NCBI GenBank assembly: GCA_027622635.1
Contig: JAQBYK010000043.1
Location: 1-9,058, forward strand
DNA: 9,058 bases
Origin: a bacterium
GTDB lineage: Bacteria > Patescibacteriota > Gracilibacteria > UBA1369 > LOWO2-01-FULL-3
Direction: 5' to 3'
Shown: one piece after another, positions 1 through 7,134 of the stretch
How the letters are laid out: each line of letters opens with the position of its first letter
Position numbering within the stretch: position 1 is the stretch's first letter
Program-made: the position numbers and the translations under genes
Notes under the pieces: model-generated
What the model was told of the DNA's origin: nothing
Seen by the model: only the letters and a program-made list of their open reading frames with translations
Database searches by the model: none

Positions 1-7
1 TATAAAG

Positions 8-36
8 AAAAACCCACCGCTTTGCGGTGGGTTTTT
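8..36. terminator. Rho-independent terminator, bidirectional in form
   Basis: A perfect inverted repeat with 13-base arms (AAAAACCCACCGC at 8-20 and its complement at 24-36) closes on a three-base TTT loop. The inner part is GC-rich, and the outer part gives an A-run on one side and a T-run on the other, so it can terminate transcripts from both directions. It lies 22 bp past the stop codon of the leftward maf gene, which it most likely ends. It could also end a rightward gene entering from outside the window. Confidence 0.92.
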
Positions 37-58
37 CAGCCCTCAAGTTTTCCTTCGA

Positions 59-694
59 TTAAGAAGAGTGTATCTTACCCGGCTTTGGTGGCTTTGTCAA
101 GCCCATCTCCTTTAAAAGCTTTCTTAATCTGAAAATTGGCAATCCCACTACATTGAAGTAGTCGCCTTCTATTTTCTTTACATACAAGCCTCCAATTCCC
201 TGAATCGCATACCCGGCAGCCTTATCATCCCCTTCTCCGGAGTTTACGTATGCTTCTATATCCGCTTCATCTAAACGGTCCATTGTTACAAGGGTTGTCT
301 CCACCGCTGAAACATTCTTTTCTGTATTGGAATTGATAATGCAAATCGCCGTACTTACTTTGTGAGTTGTGCCGCTTAAGAGTCGAAGTATCCTTTTGTG
401 GTCTTCCTTGTCTTTCGGCTTACCCAGAAAATGGTCTTGAAAGGAAACCACCGTATCCACTCCTATTATCAGAGCATCTCTGTAATGTCCGGCGACTTTC
501 TGCGCTTTTCCGATTGCGTTATGTAATGCAAGTTCATGAGGTGTCAGGTGTGTATCTTTTTCCTCAAAATTGCTTGGATGAACAGTGAAGTTGAGCCCAA
601 TTGATTCCAGGAGTTCTTTCCTTCGAGGGCTGGCTGATGCTAAAATGATTTGTTTATCTGTTGACTTCATGGCTTCACTATCATAGAATCGCAT
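59..694 (-). CDS. maf: Maf family nucleoside triphosphate pyrophosphatase
   Basis: This is a cytoplasmic house-cleaning enzyme of the Maf/HAM1-like fold, which hydrolyses non-canonical or excess nucleoside triphosphates to the monophosphate and pyrophosphate. The family signature SASPRRKELL lies near residues 19-28. The conserved GVDTVV follows at about 78-83, GKP at 91-93, SGTTHKVST near 107-115, DDKAAGYAIQG near 156-166 and GDYFNVVGLP near 177-186. The DKAAGYAIQG and NVVGLP blocks fit the YhdE-like (dTTP/UTP) branch better than YceF, but substrate is inferred from pattern only. Length (211 aa) is normal with a short C-terminal tail. The start is uncertain: ATG at 694 adds eight residues before a second ATG at 670, which would place the signature at the usual distance from the N-terminus. 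Neither has a clear Shine-Dalgarno. It is divergent from rpsT with 27 bp between starts (51 bp with the inner ATG). Confidence 0.93.
   Translation of the reverse strand: MRFYDSEAMKSTDKQIILASASPRRKELLESIGLNFTVHPSNFEEKDTHLTPHELALHNAIGKAQKVAGHYRDALIIGVDTVVSFQDHFLGKPKDKEDHKRILRLLSGTTHKVSTAICIINSNTEKNVSAVETTLVTMDRLDEADIEAYVNSGEGDDKAAGYAIQGIGGLYVKKIEGDYFNVVGLPIFRLRKLLKEMGLTKPPKPGKIHSS
661..689 (+). promoter_or_regulatory. Sigma70-like promoter of rpsT
   Basis: TTGACT (661-666) and TAGAAT (684-689) are separated by exactly 17 bp; each box matches five of six consensus bases. Transcription would begin near 696, giving a leader of about 26 nt before the rpsT ATG at 722. The promoter overlaps the first codons of the divergent maf gene. 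A second possible -10 (TATTAT, 701-706) lacks a matching -35. Confidence 0.65.
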
Positions 695-721
695 GGCTTA
701 TATTATCTTAAAAACTTAAAA

Positions 722-1051
722 ATGCCAGTAATCAAGTCAGCTAAGAAAAGAATGAAACAGAATGTTACGAGACGTGCACGAAATTTCCCCGTAAGAAGTG
801 AACTTAAGACATTAATCAAAAAAGAACTTCAATTTATAAAGGATGGTAGCCTGGCAGATGCAGAAAAGCTATTACCTTCAGTTTTCTCAATCATTGACAC
901 AGCATGTAAGAAAAAGATAATTCATCCCAATAATGCTGATCGTAAAAAATCCCGAGTTGCAAGAGCTCTGAATGAATTACAGAAGAAAGGTGAAACCAAG
1001 AAGGAAGCATCCACTCCTGAAAAGCCAGGAAAAGCAGAGGCAAAAGCATAA
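722..1051 (+). CDS. rpsT: 30S ribosomal protein S20
   Basis: S20 is a primary 16S rRNA-binding protein of the small subunit body. The N-terminus MPVIKSAKKRMKQ followed by RRARN is the typical basic S20 opening, and the region near residues 70-87 (IHPNNADRKKSRVARALN) matches the conserved C-terminal S20 helix motif, in which K/R-rich residues precede SRLAK-like sequence. At 109 aa it is longer than the usual 85-90 aa because of a tail of about 20 residues rich in Lys, Glu, Ala and Pro after residue 87. The gene is monocistronic: its own promoter lies upstream and another promoter follows it for the tRNA. The start ATG at 722 is preceded by an A-rich stretch without a Shine-Dalgarno, so initiation may depend on an unstructured leader. 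Confidence 0.95.
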   Translation: MPVIKSAKKRMKQNVTRRARNFPVRSELKTLIKKELQFIKDGSLADAEKLLPSVFSIIDTACKKKIIHPNNADRKKSRVARALNELQKKGETKKEASTPEKPGKAEAKA

Positions 1052-1061
1052 ATTAAGTTGT

Positions 1062-1090
1062 TTGCTTTAGATCTGTTTTTATACTAGAAT
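1062..1090 (+). promoter_or_regulatory. Candidate promoter for the tRNA gene
   Basis: TTGCTT (1062-1067) and TAGAAT (1085-1090) are 17 bp apart, with the same -10 hexamer as the rpsT promoter. An overlapping alternative is TTGTTT (1058-1063) with TATACT (1080-1085), spaced by 16 bp. Either would start transcription roughly 30-35 nt before the mature tRNA 5' end at 1127. Confidence 0.45.
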
Positions 1091-1126
1091 TTTTCGCGTA
1101 CCTGAGTGGTATGATTTTTAAAATTT

Positions 1127-1202
1127 GGGCCTGTAGCTCAGGGGTTAGAGCAGTCGACTCATAATCGATTGGTCGTTGGTTCAAATCCAACCAGGCCCAC
1201 CA
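1127..1202 (+). tRNA. tRNA-Ile2 (CAT anticodon, AUA decoding)
   Basis: A complete 76-base cloverleaf is present. The acceptor stem GGGCCTG/CAGGCCC pairs fully, the D arm is GCTC..GAGC, the anticodon arm has loop CTCATAA with anticodon CAT at 1160-1162, the T arm is GTTGG/CCAAC with loop TTCAAAT, and the CCA end is encoded (1200-1202). CAT can mean initiator Met, elongator Met or Ile2. The first acceptor base pair is G-C, which argues against an initiator. The D arm through variable loop, with GGTTAGAGCAG, CGACTCATAATCG and TTGGTCG, closely resembles the E. coli ileX/ileY tRNA, so Ile2 is preferred. Its C34 would have to be converted to lysidine by TilS, which is not in the window. Confidence 0.9.
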
Positions 1203-1207
1203 TAATG

Positions 1208-1235
1208 TGCGACAGGATGAAATCCTGATCGCGCA
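1208..1235. other. Hairpin between convergent tRNA and sdhB
   Basis: CAGGAT (1213-1218) and ATCCTG (1222-1227) form a 6-bp stem with a GAA loop. The outer TGCG (1208-1211) and CGCA (1232-1235) extend it across an asymmetric internal loop. It lies between the 3' end of the tRNA and the 3' end of the leftward sdhB gene. It may help end the two converging transcripts, but no T-run directly follows it on either strand; the nearest one on the plus strand is about 15 nt away. Confidence 0.35.
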
Positions 1236-1258
1236 GTTGGATCTTTGGCTTTTTCCCT

Positions 1259-1993
1259 CTATTTCACATTTTTCTTAAACAGTTTTCCCCAGAAGGTTTT
1301 TATAGGGTCGTAGTACTGATCGGCGACTCTTTCTTTCATGGGAATTATCGCATTATCTGTGATGTTTATGTCTTCGGGACAGACTTCCGTACAGCATTTT
1401 GTGATGTTGCAGAGGCCGATTCCTCCTTTTTCTTTGAGTAACTCCGTACGATTGACCGTATCAAGCGGATGCATATCCAGAGATGCTGTTCTTACGAAAA
1501 AGCGAGGGCCAAAGAATTGATCGTGTTTTTTGTGAGTCCTGAGCACGTGACAAACGTCTTGGCAGAGAAAACATTCTATACATTTGCGGAATTCTTGTGC
1601 CCTTTCAACATCTCGTTGCTGCATCTTCCAAACCGTATCCTTTGACGGAGTGAATGGTGTGATTTTCTTGTTTTGTTCATAATTCCAGGAGACATCTGTA
1701 ACCAGATCTTTTATGAGTGGGAATGCTTTCATTGGGCCAATTTGAACCGGACCTTCCGGCAGACTACTTAAGCGAGTCATACACATAAGGACGGGCTTGC
1801 CGTTGACTTCCGCGCTACAGGAGCCACATTTGCCAGCTTTGCAATTCCAGCGTACAGCAAGGTCCGGCTCAAGCTCTGCCTGGATCTTGTGCACAGCATC
1901 TAAAACCACCATTCCTTCCTGAACTTCAATTTCATAATCTTTGTACTCCGCTTTTTGTTGGTTTCCACGGTATATGCGAAACTTACTGTTCAT
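1259..1993 (-). CDS. sdhB: Succinate dehydrogenase/fumarate reductase iron-sulfur subunit
   Basis: SdhB carries electrons from the flavin in SdhA to quinone at the membrane anchor through three iron-sulfur clusters. Counted from an upstream TTG at 2002, the [2Fe-2S] ligands are C54, C59, C62 and C74 in the pattern CKAGKCGSC, followed by a fourth Cys 12 residues later. The ferredoxin-like domain has CIECFLCQDVC (C141, C144, C147, C151) and C198, C204 and C208-Pro. By family analogy the [4Fe-4S] cluster uses C141, C144, C147 and C208, and the [3Fe-4S] cluster uses C151, C198 and C204. Length (244-247 aa) is normal. I prefer the ATG at 1993 (three residues shorter), which overlaps the end of sdhA by 11 nt in ATGAACAGTAA and suggests translational coupling. 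It is the last gene of the operon. Confidence 0.94.
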   Translation of the reverse strand: MNSKFRIYRGNQQKAEYKDYEIEVQEGMVVLDAVHKIQAELEPDLAVRWNCKAGKCGSCSAEVNGKPVLMCMTRLSSLPEGPVQIGPMKAFPLIKDLVTDVSWNYEQNKKITPFTPSKDTVWKMQQRDVERAQEFRKCIECFLCQDVCHVLRTHKKHDQFFGPRFFVRTASLDMHPLDTVNRTELLKEKGGIGLCNITKCCTEVCPEDINITDNAIIPMKERVADQYYDPIKTFWGKLFKKNVK

Positions 1994-3779
1994 ATTTATC
2001 AATTATTTTTTGTAGATTTTCCGGTAGTTGCGGTAGCGGATTTTTACTGACTTTCATGTCCTCTCCAGATTTATTTAAAATGATATTAACTTTGCCTAGG
2101 GCTTCATCGTATCCCGGATAGTCAGAACGTGTATGCGCACCGCGGCTTTCCTTTCTCGCTAAAGCCGATTTTGCCAGAGCCAGTGAAACGGTCAAAAGTG
2201 ATTTTAGAGAGACATAAGCATGCCAGGCCGTATTTAGATCGCGGTGATCCGGGACAGCCACTTCCTTTTTCATTAATTCTTCAATAATTTTGATTCCTTT
2301 TTCAATTTCTTTTTCCTCACGAATTATTCCGCAGTATTTTCCCATGGTTTCTTTAAGTTCACTTTGCACAGTAAATGGATTTTCTCCTTCTTCTTTCCCA
2401 AGTGGTTTAAGTAATTCCTCGATGGCTCTATCAACTTCTTCTTTTGAAACTGATGGGGTTTTTTCGCAATTTTTGGCATATTTCAGTGCATATTCCCCGG
2501 ATCTTTTCCCAAACACCAAAAGGTCGGTTAAAGAATTTCCACCAAGTCTATTGGCACCATGCAGCCCTGCCGCCACTTCTCCGGACGCGAATAGTCCCTT
2601 TATTTTGCTTTCTGTTGTTTGCGGATTTACTTTTATCCCCCCCATTATGTAGTGGGCTGTTGGGCCTACTTCCATAGGATCCTTTGTGATATCAACGTCT
2701 GCAAGTCTCATAAATTGATGGTACATGCTAGGCAGACGTTTTTTTATATAGTCGGGTGACTGCTCAGACGCTATGTCTAAATATGCGCCGCCGTGTTTAG
2801 AGCCTCGATCGGCTTTGACTTCCTCTAAAATAGCCTTTGCCACAACATCACGAGTCAGAAGTTCAGGTGGTTTACGGTTTTTTTGACGATCTCCTTTGAC
2901 CCATGCGTTTGCTTCTTCTTCATTGTCTGCGACATCATTCTTGAATGAATCGGGAATATAGTTAAACATGAAACGTTCCCCTCTCGAATTCTTAAGAATA
3001 CCTCCTTCCCCGCGTACCCCTTCTGTGACTAAAACCCCTTTTACTGACAAAGGCCAGACCATACCGGTGGGGTGAAATTGCATGAACTCCATGTCCATTA
3101 ACTCCGCTCCAACCTCATAGGCTAATGCGTGGCCATCTCCGGTTCCTTCCCAGGAGTTAGTTTGGACAGCAAAACACTTCCCGCAACCTCCTGTCGCAAG
3201 AATTATTGCTTTTGCCTGGAATAGCGTGAATTTTCCGTCATTTCTGTTGTAACAAAGGGCTCCGGAGATCCGATCTCCATCCTTAAAAAGTTTTGTTATA
3301 CGGTATTCCATGAAGACATCTATCCCCTGATGTACTGCTTTATCCTGAAGAGTACGAATCATTTCAAGGCCCGTGCGATCCGCGACGTGTGCTAATCTGG
3401 CAAAGGTATGACCTCCAAAAGGTCTTTGATGAATGTCACCATCTTCCGTACGATCAAACACTGCGCCAAATTCTTCCAGTTCTCGCACCCTTTCCGCGGA
3501 TTCTTTGGCGTGTATTTCAACCATTTCCCAATTGCTGAGGAACTTTCCTCCTTTCATTGTGTCGCGAAAATGCACTTCCCAATTATCTTCTCCCTCCATG
3601 TTGTCCAGTGACGCTGCCATACCTCCCTCGGCCATGACTGTATGAGCCTTTCCAAGTAAAGATTTGCAGACAACGGCAACTTTTACTGATTTGTCATTTG
3701 TTGCTTCGATAGCTGCCCTAAGTCCGGCACCTCCGGCGCCAACTATCAAAATATCGTAGTTGTGAGTTTCGTAGTTCAT
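1983..3779 (-). CDS. sdhA: Succinate dehydrogenase/fumarate reductase flavoprotein subunit
   Basis: This is the catalytic subunit interconverting succinate and fumarate. The N-terminal Rossmann motif ILIVGAGGAGLRAA (residues 10-23) binds FAD. AHTVMAEGGMAAS places His46 where SdhA/FrdA proteins attach FAD covalently. Active-site blocks are FMQFHPTGM (His236), TEGVRGEGG (Arg256), HYIMGGIKVN and GLHGANRLGGNSL. The C-terminal region has the family's RKESRGAHTRSDYP. At 598 aa, with blocks such as DTMKGGKFLSNWEM and LAHVADRTGLEMIRTLQ, it resembles from memory the actinobacterial Sdh1 type more than the E. coli SdhA or Wolinella FrdA types. The start overlaps the stop of the anchor gene as ATGA. Direction in the cell is not fixed by sequence; the upstream succinate-producing genes favour succinate oxidation. 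Confidence 0.95.
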   Translation of the reverse strand: MNYETHNYDILIVGAGGAGLRAAIEATNDKSVKVAVVCKSLLGKAHTVMAEGGMAASLDNMEGEDNWEVHFRDTMKGGKFLSNWEMVEIHAKESAERVRELEEFGAVFDRTEDGDIHQRPFGGHTFARLAHVADRTGLEMIRTLQDKAVHQGIDVFMEYRITKLFKDGDRISGALCYNRNDGKFTLFQAKAIILATGGCGKCFAVQTNSWEGTGDGHALAYEVGAELMDMEFMQFHPTGMVWPLSVKGVLVTEGVRGEGGILKNSRGERFMFNYIPDSFKNDVADNEEEANAWVKGDRQKNRKPPELLTRDVVAKAILEEVKADRGSKHGGAYLDIASEQSPDYIKKRLPSMYHQFMRLADVDITKDPMEVGPTAHYIMGGIKVNPQTTESKIKGLFASGEVAAGLHGANRLGGNSLTDLLVFGKRSGEYALKYAKNCEKTPSVSKEEVDRAIEELLKPLGKEEGENPFTVQSELKETMGKYCGIIREEKEIEKGIKIIEELMKKEVAVPDHRDLNTAWHAYVSLKSLLTVSLALAKSALARKESRGAHTRSDYPGYDEALGKVNIILNKSGEDMKVSKNPLPQLPENLQKIIDKYEQ

Positions 3780-4501
3780 AAAATTATGTGCGGGTCAGAT
3801 CCCAGAATGCCCATTGCAAGTAAGCGAATGTAAAGATCGGCTACTCCAACTGAGAATAGGCTGATCCAAAACCAGCGATTGTGAAACGTGTTGAAAAGAC
3901 TTACCTTTTTCCAGATGCCGTGGCTTATTTTGGCCTTTTTAGGACAGCCATCACAGGAAAAACATCGTGTTTTGCCTCCAACTATATGGCGGAGAGAGTG
4001 GCAGCCAAACACATAGAATGATAATGCCAGAGTATCCAGTAAAATGATCAAGGTACCCATACCAAAATATAGTGAACCATTATAGAAAACCGAGAGAATG
4101 AGTTCCGTCCAATGCAAAACCAGTAGAATCAGTGCAAAATACAAAAAATATCGGTGAATATTCTGAAGAATAAATGGGAATTTGGATTCTCCTTTGTACT
4201 TTTTCCTATATGGTTCTTCTACTCCGCAGGCAAGCGGATCTGCAAATACCGCTCTGTAATAGGTTTTGCGCCCATAATAACAGGTTATGCGAAATCCGGC
4301 CGGTATCCACAGTAAAAGAAATGCCGGTGATAATTTCCACCAGGACGGCACGTAGGGTGATGAATAAACCGGTGAGAGATATGGCCCCCACTCAAAAAAT
4401 TCTCCCTGAAATGCAGCCCAAGTTAGATAACCACCGGCGATTATTCCTGCAATTACAATAATAAGCGGGCTAAGCCACCAAAAATCATTCCGATTGGTCA
4501 T
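3776..4501 (-). CDS. sdhC: Succinate dehydrogenase cytochrome b-type membrane anchor
   Basis: This anchor binds SdhAB to the membrane and passes electrons to quinone, probably through heme b. With numbering from an upstream ATG at 4513, about five hydrophobic segments are visible near residues 12-34, 60-78, 117-140, 147-171 and 212-235. Candidate heme or quinone-site histidines are H120 (FILQNIHRYF), H134 (LHWTE), and H172 and H176 (GCHSLRHIVGG). The Tyr-rich region near 79-90 (CYYGRKTYYRAVF), the ILQNIHRYF block and CHSLRHIVGG resemble, from memory, the single long SdhC of actinobacterial Sdh1 complexes; no separate SdhD is present. Unusual is a Cys-rich loop CFSCDGC (C184, C187, C190). I prefer ATG 4501, which overlaps the previous gene's stop as TAATG; ATG 4513 would add four residues. 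Confidence 0.85.
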   Translation of the reverse strand: MTNRNDFWWLSPLIIVIAGIIAGGYLTWAAFQGEFFEWGPYLSPVYSSPYVPSWWKLSPAFLLLWIPAGFRITCYYGRKTYYRAVFADPLACGVEEPYRKKYKGESKFPFILQNIHRYFLYFALILLVLHWTELILSVFYNGSLYFGMGTLIILLDTLALSFYVFGCHSLRHIVGGKTRCFSCDGCPKKAKISHGIWKKVSLFNTFHNRWFWISLFSVGVADLYIRLLAMGILGSDPHIIL

Positions 4502-5859
4502 TATGCTATCCATACGGTTTTAGCATTTACGAATTCCTTTATTCCGTGATGGGACAGTTCACGGCCGTAGCCCGACCTGTTGATCCCTCCGAAAGGTAGT
4601 CTTGGATCAGATTTTGTCATGCCGTTGACGAAAACCGCACCTGCGTTTATGCGTCTTACATAATCTTTGGCCTTATCCAGATCTTGCGTCCAGAGGCTGG
4701 CGCCGAGGCCCAGGTGCGTGTCGTTAGCCACTTTTATTGCTTCCTCGGCGTCTTTTACTTTGATAATGGCGGAGACGGGCCCAAATGTTTCTTGGTCATA
4801 AACAGGCATACCTTTTGTCACGTTGCTTAAAATTGTTGGTTCGTAAAAAAATCCTTTTTCTCCATGTCTCTTGCCCCCGGCAATTATCTCCGCCCCCATT
4901 TCCACCGATTTATCGACCTGTTCAACTATATCATTGAATATTTGTTCTGTGGCCAGTGGTCCGATGTTTGTGTCTTCATCCATTGGGTCTCCAATTTTTT
5001 GTGATGCAAGAATCCCCTTATATTTCCCTATGAACTCGTCAAATAGTTCTTCTACAACGATGAAGCGCTTCGCGGCAATGCAACTTTGTCCACCATTTTG
5101 GAAACGTGCATTTACCCCTACTTCACATGATTTATCCAAGTCGGCATCTGCCAGCACAATAAATGGGTCGCTGCCCCCCAATTCAAGAACTGTTTTCTTT
5201 ATCTCTTTCCCGCACTGAGAAGCCACTTGAGATCCTGCGTATTCACTTCCTGTTAGCGTCGCCGCTTTTATCCTTTCGTCCCGGATTATCGCTTCGACTT
5301 TTGCCGAACCTATTGTCAGATTTTGAAAAACTCCCTCGGGGAATCCCGCTTCGGTGAAAATACTTTCTATTTCTATACCGCACTGCGGGACATTTGAGGC
5401 GTGTTTGAGTAGCATAACATTCCCTGCCATAATGGTTGGAGCTGCTGCTCTAAATGCCTGCCAAAAGGGATAATTCCAGGGCATGACAGCTAAAATGATC
5501 CCCATTGGATCATGCTCCACAAAACTCTCTGAAGCATCGGTTTCAACTATTTCATTTGCCAAGAATTTTTCCGCGTTATCGGCATAGAAATCACAAACCA
5601 GTCCACATTTTTCCGACTCTGCTACCGCGGCCTTTATAGGTTTGCCCATCTCTTTAGCCATGGTTTCTCCGTATTTTCTGGCATTAGCTCTTAGTAGTTC
5701 CGCAGCTTTACGCATTAAAGCAGCTCTATCTGCAAAACTTTTCATCTTCCACTCTTTGAAAGCTTCCTGTCCCTTAGCAATTTTTGCTGTGATCTGATCT
5801 TCTGTTAATTCTTCATAAGTTTGAATTTCTTCTCCTGTGGCCGGATTTATGGATTTCAT
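4501..5859 (-). CDS. gabD: Succinate-semialdehyde dehydrogenase (NAD(P)+)
   Basis: This is a cytoplasmic aldehyde dehydrogenase that oxidises succinic semialdehyde to succinate. The 452 aa are full length for the short ALDH branch. Visible are the N-terminal INPATGEEI, the substrate/cofactor block MPWNYPFWQ (126-134), Lys152 in LLKHASN for coenzyme binding, the general base Glu226 in LELGGSDPF, and the catalytic Cys260 in GQSCIAAKRF. ETFGPV and the C-terminal PFGGINRSGYGRE are also present. GGSDPF together with AAKRF and a compact N-terminus resembles E. coli Sad (YneI) and the cyanobacterial SSADH rather than E. coli GabD; the symbol is used for the activity. It begins 4 nt after the decarboxylase C-terminal frame, exactly the partner expected for a 2-oxoglutarate decarboxylase, and ends by 1-nt overlap with the SDH anchor. 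NAD versus NADP preference cannot be read here. Confidence 0.88.
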   Translation of the reverse strand: MKSINPATGEEIQTYEELTEDQITAKIAKGQEAFKEWKMKSFADRAALMRKAAELLRANARKYGETMAKEMGKPIKAAVAESEKCGLVCDFYADNAEKFLANEIVETDASESFVEHDPMGIILAVMPWNYPFWQAFRAAAPTIMAGNVMLLKHASNVPQCGIEIESIFTEAGFPEGVFQNLTIGSAKVEAIIRDERIKAATLTGSEYAGSQVASQCGKEIKKTVLELGGSDPFIVLADADLDKSCEVGVNARFQNGGQSCIAAKRFIVVEELFDEFIGKYKGILASQKIGDPMDEDTNIGPLATEQIFNDIVEQVDKSVEMGAEIIAGGKRHGEKGFFYEPTILSNVTKGMPVYDQETFGPVSAIIKVKDAEEAIKVANDTHLGLGASLWTQDLDKAKDYVRRINAGAVFVNGMTKSDPRLPFGGINRSGYGRELSHHGIKEFVNAKTVWIA

Positions 5860-5863
5860 CTTT

Positions 5864-6982
5864 TCATTGGTTAATTTTACATGGCGCTACATTACTTTTG
5901 AGCTCTTGAGGTGAAACGATATGATTAAGCGAATAATCAATTGGCACCTCAATTAAGTGGACACCTCCCATATTCATGCATTTTTTCATCATTTTGACGA
6001 GTTCGTTAGGGTCCTTTACTTTACATCCATGAGCACCATAGCTTCTTGCATATTCTATGAAATTTGGATTACCGAGGTCCAGACTATAATCCTTAAATCC
6101 CAAATTCTTTTGTTTCCACTTTATCATGCCGAAAGCATTATCATTTAGAATGATTACGAGAATGTCCAGCCTAAGCCTTACAGCCGTCTCCAACTCCTGG
6201 GAATTCATCATAAATCCACCATCACCACAAATCGCAACAATCTTCCTCTTTGGATAAAGAAGTTTTGCCGCAATAGCGGAAGGCAATCCCGCTCCCATAG
6301 TGGCAAGTGCATTATCAAGCAAAATAGTGTTGGACTGATACGCTCTGTAGTGCCTTGCAAACCAGATCTTGTACATACCGTTGTCCAGCGTAATGATGCC
6401 ATCATCAGGCATCACTTTCCTGATATCGGCAATTATTCTTTGAGGAATGAATTTGTTTTCCTTTGAACCGGCGTCCATATTTTGCATCACATCATCTCTA
6501 ACCGTTTTGAAACATTTCTGGTCCCAATTGGCTTGATTCTTGATGCTTTTAGTTAGTGTTTTAAGAGTTGTTTGTACATCGCCTATCACTTCCAGTTGCG
6601 GAAAATATACTTTAGGGTCCTGAGATGTGTAATAATTGATATGGATAACTTTTGCTCCATTCTTTTTCATTATGAATGGAGGTTTTTCGTAAACATCATG
6701 TCCTATAGCAATGACTAAATCACTGTCCTCAACTGCGAAATGTACATGATCATTTGCACTAAGTGCTGCGGTCCCCAGAAACTGTGGACTTCTTTCATCT
6801 ATGGCCCCTTTCCCCATTTGTGTATTTAGAAAATATATTCCGGTTTTTTTAAGAAAGGCGGTTAATAATGCTGAGAGATTATTTTTATTTGCCCCCATAC
6901 CGAGTAATATAAGTGGCCGTTTTGCTCCTTTTATCATCTTTATTGCATTTTGGATTGCTTGTTTGGAAGCAGACTTAGACAT
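5864..6982 (-). CDS. 2-oxoglutarate decarboxylase-like ThDP enzyme, C-terminal frame (central and PP domains)
   Basis: This 372-residue frame holds the central Rossmann-like domain (about 15-150) and the C-terminal thiamine-diphosphate PP domain of an acetolactate-synthase-fold enzyme. The diphosphate/Mg motif runs from GDG (253-255) to NDN (280-282), followed by AFGMIKWKQ. MGAGLPSAIAAK and GGFMMNSQELETAV precede it. These blocks resemble the cyanobacterial 2-oxoglutarate decarboxylase (often mislabelled IlvB), and the next gene is its expected partner, succinate-semialdehyde dehydrogenase. No acetolactate synthase small subunit is nearby. The catalytic Glu domain is missing here and sits in the overlapping frame upstream. 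The start ATG (6982) lies inside the linker repeat. The frame is open upstream to about 7036 without being a natural N-terminus. It is either the second half of a frameshifted gene or a separately translated subunit. Acetolactate synthase or another ThDP decarboxylase remains possible. Confidence 0.8.
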   Translation of the reverse strand: MSKSASKQAIQNAIKMIKGAKRPLILLGMGANKNNLSALLTAFLKKTGIYFLNTQMGKGAIDERSPQFLGTAALSANDHVHFAVEDSDLVIAIGHDVYEKPPFIMKKNGAKVIHINYYTSQDPKVYFPQLEVIGDVQTTLKTLTKSIKNQANWDQKCFKTVRDDVMQNMDAGSKENKFIPQRIIADIRKVMPDDGIITLDNGMYKIWFARHYRAYQSNTILLDNALATMGAGLPSAIAAKLLYPKRKIVAICGDGGFMMNSQELETAVRLRLDILVIILNDNAFGMIKWKQKNLGFKDYSLDLGNPNFIEYARSYGAHGCKVKDPNELVKMMKKCMNMGGVHLIEVPIDYSLNHIVSPQELKSNVAPCKINQ

Positions 6983-7134
6983 GATGGCACTTGCTCTGAA
7001 TACGCTTGCTTTTGCGTTTTCACCTGCAATATCTTCTTTATTGCATTTTGGATTGCTTGTTTTGATGCCGGCTTCGGCTTTGATGATTTAGTATTGAATG
7101 CTTTTGAAGTGGTATTTTCACCTGCAATATCTTC
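6937..7134. repeat. 98-bp tandem direct repeat splitting the decarboxylase gene
   Basis: Two copies with period 98 lie at 6937-7036 and 7035-7134. The left arms (6937-6964 and 7035-7062, 28 bp) and right arms (7017-7036 and 7115-7134, 20 bp) are identical. The 52-bp middles align without gaps but match at only 25 positions. Translated in their own frames, both copies encode the same linker: EDIAGEN, a variable stretch, then ASKQAIQNAIK. Because 98 is not a multiple of three, the second copy shifts the reading frame and introduces the stop at 6940. Confidence 0.92.

Noticed and set aside
1127..1202. Initiator or elongator tRNA-Met
   Set aside because: The first acceptor pair is G-C, unlike bacterial initiators, and the anticodon-arm and variable-loop sequence closely match tRNA-Ile2.
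2290..2652. Open frames antisense to sdhA and other long genes
   Set aside because: They lie opposite strong conserved genes, have low-complexity or Ser/Phe/Leu-rich translations, and show no recognisable domain or start signal.
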